Assembly: GCA_000320545.1 (NCBI GenBank)
Contig: ADNK01001429.1
Span: forward strand, 1 to 40,864
Direction: 5' to 3'
DNA from: Bigelowiella natans CCMP2755
Taxonomy: Eukaryota > Cercozoa > Chlorarachniophyceae
Length of the DNA: 40,864 nucleotides
Shown here piece by piece: positions 35,766 through 40,864 of this stretch. The translations under genes and the position numbers were made by a program. The first letter of the stretch is position 1; the number at the start of each line of letters is the position of its first letter. The notes below the pieces were generated by a model. The model made no database searches and had not been told where the DNA came from. It saw only the letters and a program-made list of their open reading frames with translations.

Positions 35766-37544
35766 TCGTCATCACCATCATGATCCACTGATCTTCGTTT
35801 CTTATCTGTCACTGCTGCTACTGCTGCGACGGCTGTTGCTGCTGCTGCGGCGGCGGCGCGGACGATGTCCAGTTTGCTATCTGCAGCTTCATCATCAATA
35901 TCATCATCAATATCATCATCGTCATCGTCGATGTCATTGTGGCTTTTCTTCTTCATCATCTTCTTCTTCTTCTCCTTCTTCTTCTTCGCCGTTTTCTTCG
36001 TCAGCTGCGGTTGAGGGGAGGGGCGTGGTGCTTCACAGATAGCGCATGTAGCGGCCCCTGGATCATTCAGCAACGTGCATCGTAGACATGTCCACTCTGT
36101 TTCTCTTCCTCTACATTTCTTTTTCGTCTTCTTCTTCTTCTTCTCTTCCTCCGCCTCGTTGTCCGCCCCACCCTTCTCTGCATCTGCATTTTTTTTCTTC
36201 CTTTTCTTCTTCTTCTTGGGGAACTTCTTCTTTTTCTTCTTTCCCTTGGCCTCATCTTGTTCCCCCTCCCCCTCCTTCCCCTCCTCCTCCTCGTCCTCCT
36301 GCTGCTGCTGAGCGAATATGTCAAATAATTCTGGGAGACCAAGATCATTATCATCGTCGTCGCCATCGTCGTCATCTCCACCACCTCCCGCCCTCTGTGA
36401 CATCTTTTTCTTAATCTTCTTTTTCTTCTTCCTTTTCTGCTTTCGCTCCCTCGACGTATCAGCGACGACGATCTGCGAGCGGCGGTCGGTGCGCCGGTAA
36501 TCTAGCCCCACGCTGTTTGCTTCGCTGCTGCCCCCCCCGAGCGATTCCACTCTGATGATTATGATGGTGATGATGATGATGGTGGTGGTGGTGATATTGA
36601 TGATGTTGCTCCTACTCCGCTTCTTTGGCGGCTGCTATTTTATCGTTGCAATCCTTGGGGACAACGTGCAGAAACATCATTATCATCATCATCAGCAGCA
36701 GCAGCAGTAGCAGCAGCAGAGAGAGAAGGGGTAGTAGTATAAGGCACATTTAAACCAAGAATCAAATGATGGCACCAACCGTTTCATGAACTCCGTGAAG
36801 TGGCGGGAACTATTATCCATGCTGCTGTGTTGTTGTTGTTGTTGTTGTTGTTGTTGCCTCTGCTGGTCGTAGTGGCGGTAGTGGTGGTAGGCCTCTGGCT
36901 CTTTTCCTGCAGGAGAACCACGATATTTTTGTTGCATGCAAAATGAGAAATGATGAGCGTTCTCATTTGACTAAAAATTCTGTAACAGCATAGGAATCAT
37001 CACCGCCCCCACCCCACGAGAAAAGAATACTCACGACGAATATGATCACCTTCTTCTCCTTTACTATCAGAATCATCGGCTACGTCGTCATCTTCAGCAG
37101 CAGCAGCAGCAGGGAGGGCGAGAAGCAGTTTTCGTCGTCGTTGTCCCTGTGATGGTCGTCGCCGTCGCTTGATGCTGCTACCGCATGCGCTGCACGTGTT
37201 GCCGCTGCTGTTTGAATAGTTGGGAAACCTGCCGATTTACATACAATCAATCAATCAAAATGAAGATACTCGCCCGGAGTTCTAAGGTACCGCTAATTTA
37301 TCTTTGCGACGTTTTCCACCGCCGCCTCCGCCTCCCCCCCCTTCCCCCTCTGTTGGTTGCAAAACACAACTACTGGAACTTATGCCTACTTCTTTCTAAA
37401 TTCTATTGCTGCTACTACAACTATTAATCCCCCCTCCCCCCCTCCTGCTACTGCTACAACGACTGGAAACTACCCGCATGACTCGCAGATTTTATCATCG
37501 ACGACGGGTATCTCATGGTATGCGTTGTCGTCGTCTTCTTCCTC
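33337..37544 (-). CDS. Zinc-finger protein with RanBP2/NZF-type finger, unrecognised otherwise
   Basis: Exons in phase: 37544-37474, 37228-37035, 36906-36776, 36653-36616, then 36551 to about 35600 (3' end unresolved), 35284-35240, 34992-34953, 34852-34762, 34459-33903, 33682-33544, 33412-33337. An early CxxC-x13-CxxC finger (ICESCGG ... NTCSACGSS) spans an intron. The large exon holds Lys-rich and Asp/Glu-rich runs around a RanBP2-type finger (TEWTCLRCTLLNDPGAATC, then AICEAPRP); its CT-L-LN resembles ubiquitin-binding NZF fingers more than RNA-binding ones, with Leu in place of the usual Phe. Downstream: a helical region (LGEVAIAAALASDMKKGF, LLNKGYVKLRKLLDIVTPP), acidic and basic low complexity, and FEHWLHNEWNRAIHFEDELA. 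It is probably nuclear. It may continue into the U-box exons. Confidence 0.6.
34482..34525. repeat. (AGA)n microsatellite before an exon
   Basis: On the minus strand it is (TCT)n and lies about 20 bases upstream of the acceptor for exon 34459-33903. Confidence 0.95.
34662..34706. repeat. (CT)n microsatellite, purine-rich on the sense strand
   Basis: It is in the same intron as the (AGA)n run but reads (AG)n on the minus strand, an exception to the pyrimidine bias noted elsewhere. Confidence 0.95.
35020..35053. repeat. (GTT)n microsatellite, with (CA)n at 35433-35469
   Basis: Both lie in introns of the zinc-finger gene; a (GT)n run is also present at 35098-35118. Confidence 0.9.
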
Positions 37545-38074
37545 CTGGTGTGAGATGACGATGATGATAATGATGATCATGATGATAATGATGATGATGA
37601 TGATTATTTATATACTATATAACAAGCGCGCCCTCCACAAACACCTCCAAATTGAATAAGATTTGGGAATAAAACTATTGCATTCATACAGGAGGAATGA
37701 TCGTATCTATCAGCGGAGCAAGCCTGTTTCTTCGGTTTAACTACTGTGACGCACGGCTATCTAGTGAATCACAATGATAGAAGAATACTACTACTACTAC
37801 CACCACCACCACCACCACAGCAGCAGCAGCACTACTTTCATCATGTTTAAATCTTGCTGAAATGGCGGGTGCTTTGGCTCTGATTGCGCCTTCTGTTTCC
37901 TTTTCCTACATCGCACCACGAATATATGCATGTGTTAGCATAAACGGACAGGGTATTGGGTGAGGGGAGATAGGCAAGATATATTGATTGTGCTCTCTGC
38001 TGGCCATGCTCCTCCTCCATTCCACCACCATCTATGATGATATGGTTGGTAACACGGGGGGGGGGGGGGTTAAG
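37545..38074. other. Between the zinc-finger exons and the PH gene, no gene seen
   Basis: Both flanking genes are on the minus strand, so the zinc-finger gene's 5' exons and promoter should lie here. It has (GAT)n at 37558-37604 and (ACC/CAG)n at about 37790-37830. No start exon could be assigned. Confidence 0.45.
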
Positions 38075-39180
38075 TTAGACATGACAGGTGGACCTTTTCT
38101 GAAAGTTCTCCCACTCCCTTCGCAGGCCATTGTACCACATATCCCTGCAATGATGATATTGTGATGACGATGATGATGAGGAAGAAGAAGAAGGCTTAGT
38201 TTCTCTGGTGGAAGCATGACTGTGGTTACCCTGTGGTTACCTACCGCGAGTCTACTGGGCAGGAAAACGATCACATATTTGTTGTCGACACACCACACAT
38301 CTCCCCCTCCCATCATCAGCAATATCTCGTGGATGCTGTTGTTTGGGATACAGCTACAACTACGGTCTCACCGGACTTCAACCGAGCTCGCCATGAAGTC
38401 AAAGCTGCGTTCCTTCGTGATGACAGCAAAGCAATGCTCGTCTCTCGCCTTCTTTGCTGATATGGCAGGATTGAGTGTGAGAAGTGTGGCTAAAACTGTA
38501 AAGGAGTCATTCTGCAGCAGTGGAGAACAGCTACCTAGTCGCAGGACCACGGTTTTCTTCCCTTTTACGATATGGCGTACCTACAAGTTATGATGACGTC
38601 AGTGTTCGCTTGCCCCGGGGAATCTGTGCATTACTGCACAATGCAACACTAAAGAGTACGTACATTGGAGAGTAGCACTTTGTCAACGCCTTGATTCCAG
38701 CTCAGCACGCCATCCTAGAAAGAAAGGAAATGTGAGAATACGCTGTAGCACCGCAATCATGAAGCAGAAGGTGGTGGAGAGAACGGATGATCATCGTGTT
38801 ACCTGATAGAAGAGCTTTTTCGGCGTTGACTTTGGCTCCTTTCTCTTCAAGGTTGCAGCCTTGTATCGAAATTTCCGAACAGATGACCCTGAAACAAGGG
38901 GGGCGGTGAACTCGAGGAAATTTAAGAAATAACACTCCTCCACTCCCTCGCTCGTATCATGATGACCCGTTCAACAATGTGGGGACTTATGGAAGGAAGG
39001 GTCCTCCCCTGTACATTGCGTTGGTGAACATGGGCCAGTTGCGATCCCCCCCTCCCAAAGAGATGGGCTAACCTTCCTTTCCTGCGCGAAGAAAGGCCAT
39101 GTTCTTGGCCTCTAACATTCCGGCTTACAGGTGCGGGCACCGTGTGTTGGATTGGAAGAGTATTCCTCTTACTCGTCAGG
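38075..39180 (-). CDS. PH-domain protein, 5' end incomplete
   Basis: Secure exons: 38888-38803 (SSVRKFRYKAATLKRKEPKS), 38714-38664 (DGVLSWNQGVDKVLLSN), 38580-38535 (VRHIVKGKKTVVLRL), 38456-38372 (KKARDEHCFAVITKERSFDF), 38144-38075 (DMWYNGLRREWENFQKRS ... stop). All phases agree. Together they form the second half of a pleckstrin-homology domain: the β-strands, the CFAVITKER strand typical of PH strands 5-6, and the C-terminal helix with the near-invariant Trp (RDMWYNGLRREW). PH domains bind phosphoinositides or proteins at membranes. An exon ending at 38936 (IVERVIMIRAREWR) joins in phase before them; further exons around 39000-39180 (AKNMAFLRAGKE and TLPIQHTVPAP) are likely but compete with other frames. 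The start is not defined. Confidence 0.78.
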
Positions 39181-39688
39181 ATGAGGGGAGAGACTACCAG
39201 CTGATGATCTCGGGTAGAAGGGGGAGGGAGGAGGAGGAGGAGGAAGGCAGTCTTATGTCGTCGGAAACAACTACAACAACAATATTCACAATAACAGATA
39301 GTAGACAAATAATATTCGAGAAAACTTTGTAATTATTCCTGGAAAAATAGAGCACAGCGACACACATAAAAAAGGCAAACAAAAGGTCTACCCGCCATTT
39401 CTCCGCTCGCAAGATAATCGGGAAACTTCGTAAAAATTCTTAATTAAGAGTGTGCTTTGGCGGTGTCGACTATATATTCTTTGCGACAAGCGCGTCGTTT
39501 AGTCGCGTGGTGAAAATGGATAGCTGATCGTCGTCTGAAATTCTCACCAAACTGGTAAAGAAAGTTGCGAATCGGGAAAAATATGATGCGAAAAACATCA
39601 TAGATCATTGGTATTCTGATCCTGCAAAACAGCGACACTCTGCGACCGTCGTCACACCAAGTCGCGTGGGGGGACGGACAGGTAGAAA
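39181..39688. other. Intergenic between PH gene and channel gene
   Basis: Divergent starts make this a probable promoter region. A minus-strand frame from 39764 to 39444 overlaps the first channel exon and has no splice or composition support. A+T content is high around 39240-39440. Confidence 0.4.
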
Positions 39689-40654
39689 ATGGCGTCTGGT
39701 ACGTCGTACCAGCGCTTCCAGCTGAATGCGGATGCTTCCAGTGATGACGAAGAGAGAAACGCATGGTCTGTCTTCATTTTTCTAGCATAAGCCCGAACAT
39801 AGTCATCATAATTAACCATCATTATGGCATCATCGTGTTGAGATTGATATCTGCTTCATCTGTTCATTGGGTTTCGACTGTGGCCATCACGTCTACCACC
39901 TTTCCATCCCCTTCTCCCCCCTCTCTTTATCTTGGATTGGAAAATTAATTACTCGAAATATTGGTGCACGTGCATATATGCATGTGTTGGTGTGCATATT
40001 CTGAATAATACCGCTCCTCGACACAAATAATATCTACATCTCGACAAACGATGATAGTTGTTGGGATAGATTAAGGTTATGATGTATCAGAGTAATAATA
40101 GCCGTTGTTACATAAGTAACCATTGAGGGGGGCGTCTCTTACCTTCGTTCGATATTCATAACCAATACCTTAGTAGTAGTGGTATATGTTCGTTGTACTA
40201 CTGTGACACTTAATCTCCTTCAGGTGCAGTTGTGACTGCTGTATCTCATGTTGGCGAAAGTATAAAACTCCAATCCCTTTAGAGGAAAATCTTACACTCA
40301 CAGGTGCATTTTTACCAGGACACGTCTGTCTGTGTGCGATGTTTTGCGGTGAAATGTGCTGCTGTGTTGCACGTTTTGTGTGCTCATGTAAAGTCTGTTG
40401 TTATTGTTATTCAGCGCTTCAGAAATGGCATAAATATCGCCGCCCCCCATGGAAGCTATTACTCTCTCTTTTCATCGTGATTTGTATCACAGCACAGGTA
40501 GACCCGCTCGTTTTCCCTCGCTTTCCTTCTGATCTTTTACTCTCCTCTTTGCGAATAAATAAACAAATAATCTCCTCTCTCTCTCTCTCCGTACTATGTA
40601 TTCCAGATCATCGTTTTCACCCTCTACACTGCTCCTTATATTCGGAATTCGAAG
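39689..40654 (+). CDS. Probable mucolipin/TRP-like channel, N-terminal part, cut by window end
   Basis: Exon 1 (39689-39765) starts ATG (MASGTSYQRFQLNADASSDD, then EERNA) and ends with two bases of a codon; a 17-nt exon at 40224-40240 would supply the next phase; exon 40415-40497 reads LQKWHKYRRPPWKLLLSLFI then VICITAQ, and exon 40607-40654 reads IIVFTLYTAPYIRNSK, followed by GTCCGT. A basic segment with PPWKL leading directly into the first hydrophobic helix ending in a Gln is what the N-terminus of TRPML (mucolipin) cation channels looks like. Only about 75 residues are visible, so the family call is tentative; other TRP/polycystin relatives are possible. The gene continues beyond the window. 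A (CT)n run at 40571-40589 precedes the last exon. Confidence 0.5.
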
Positions 40655-40864
40655 GTCCGTACGGCCACATACAATCGCACATACACACACACACACACAC
40701 ACGCGCGCGCATATGCGTAGAAACTATCATTATCACTGCTATAAATTTTATGCTTGCACGCAATATGTGCGCTGTGCGAAGATTATAATGGCAACTGTTG
40801 AGACTACAAAATCACATATTGTTGGTTTAAAAAACGCCCCCCCCCCCCCTTAATCAACGAAAAT

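Overview
This is a nuclear fragment of a eukaryotic microbe. Its genes are interrupted by many GT-AG introns, and it is packed with di- and trinucleotide microsatellites and G/C homopolymers. The type II glutamine synthetase, the mitochondrial ribosomal protein mL43 and the general protein style would suit a stramenopile protist, but that placement is an inference. No tRNA, rRNA, CRISPR array or intact transposon was seen. The gene models were built by hand from reading frames, splice sites and codon-phase continuity across introns; they rest on no transcript data.

Layout. 1-2.4 kb: two direct copies of a decayed ~815 bp segment. 3.1-3.9 kb (+): a small 4-exon gene. 5.3-9.0 kb (-): an 8-exon gene fusing a 2-oxoglutarate/Fe(II) oxygenase (JmjC/cupin-like) domain to a SET/zinc-cysteine methyltransferase-like region. 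10.0-11.2 kb (+): glutamine synthetase. 11.2-13.2 kb: repeat-rich non-genic DNA with a perfect hairpin. 13.25-19.7 kb (+): an 18-exon methyl-CpG-binding-domain (MBD) protein. 20.5-21.3 kb (-): a poorly resolved gene. 21.5-23.0 kb (-): two small unrecognised genes. 23.5-25.0 kb (+): nitronate monooxygenase, 8 exons. 25.6-26.4 kb (-): an unrecognised coiled-coil protein, divergent from mL43 at 26.6-27.2 kb (+). 28.1-37.5 kb (-): a long run of exons encoding zinc fingers (including a RanBP2/NZF type), a PDZ-like segment, coiled coil and a C-terminal U-box; it may be one very large gene or two. 38.1-39.2 kb (-): a PH-domain protein. 39.7-40.65 kb (+): the 5' end of a probable mucolipin/TRP-like channel running off the window.

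Together: the MBD protein and the oxygenase-SET fusion suggest chromatin functions; glutamine synthetase and nitronate monooxygenase are both nitrogen-related but show no sign of linkage beyond proximity; the NZF and U-box segments suggest ubiquitin signalling. The most unusual features are the oxygenase-SET fusion, whose signature motif is carried by a 25-nt micro-exon, the MBD with all expected 5-methylcytosine contact residues, and the tendency of microsatellites to serve as the polypyrimidine tracts of introns.
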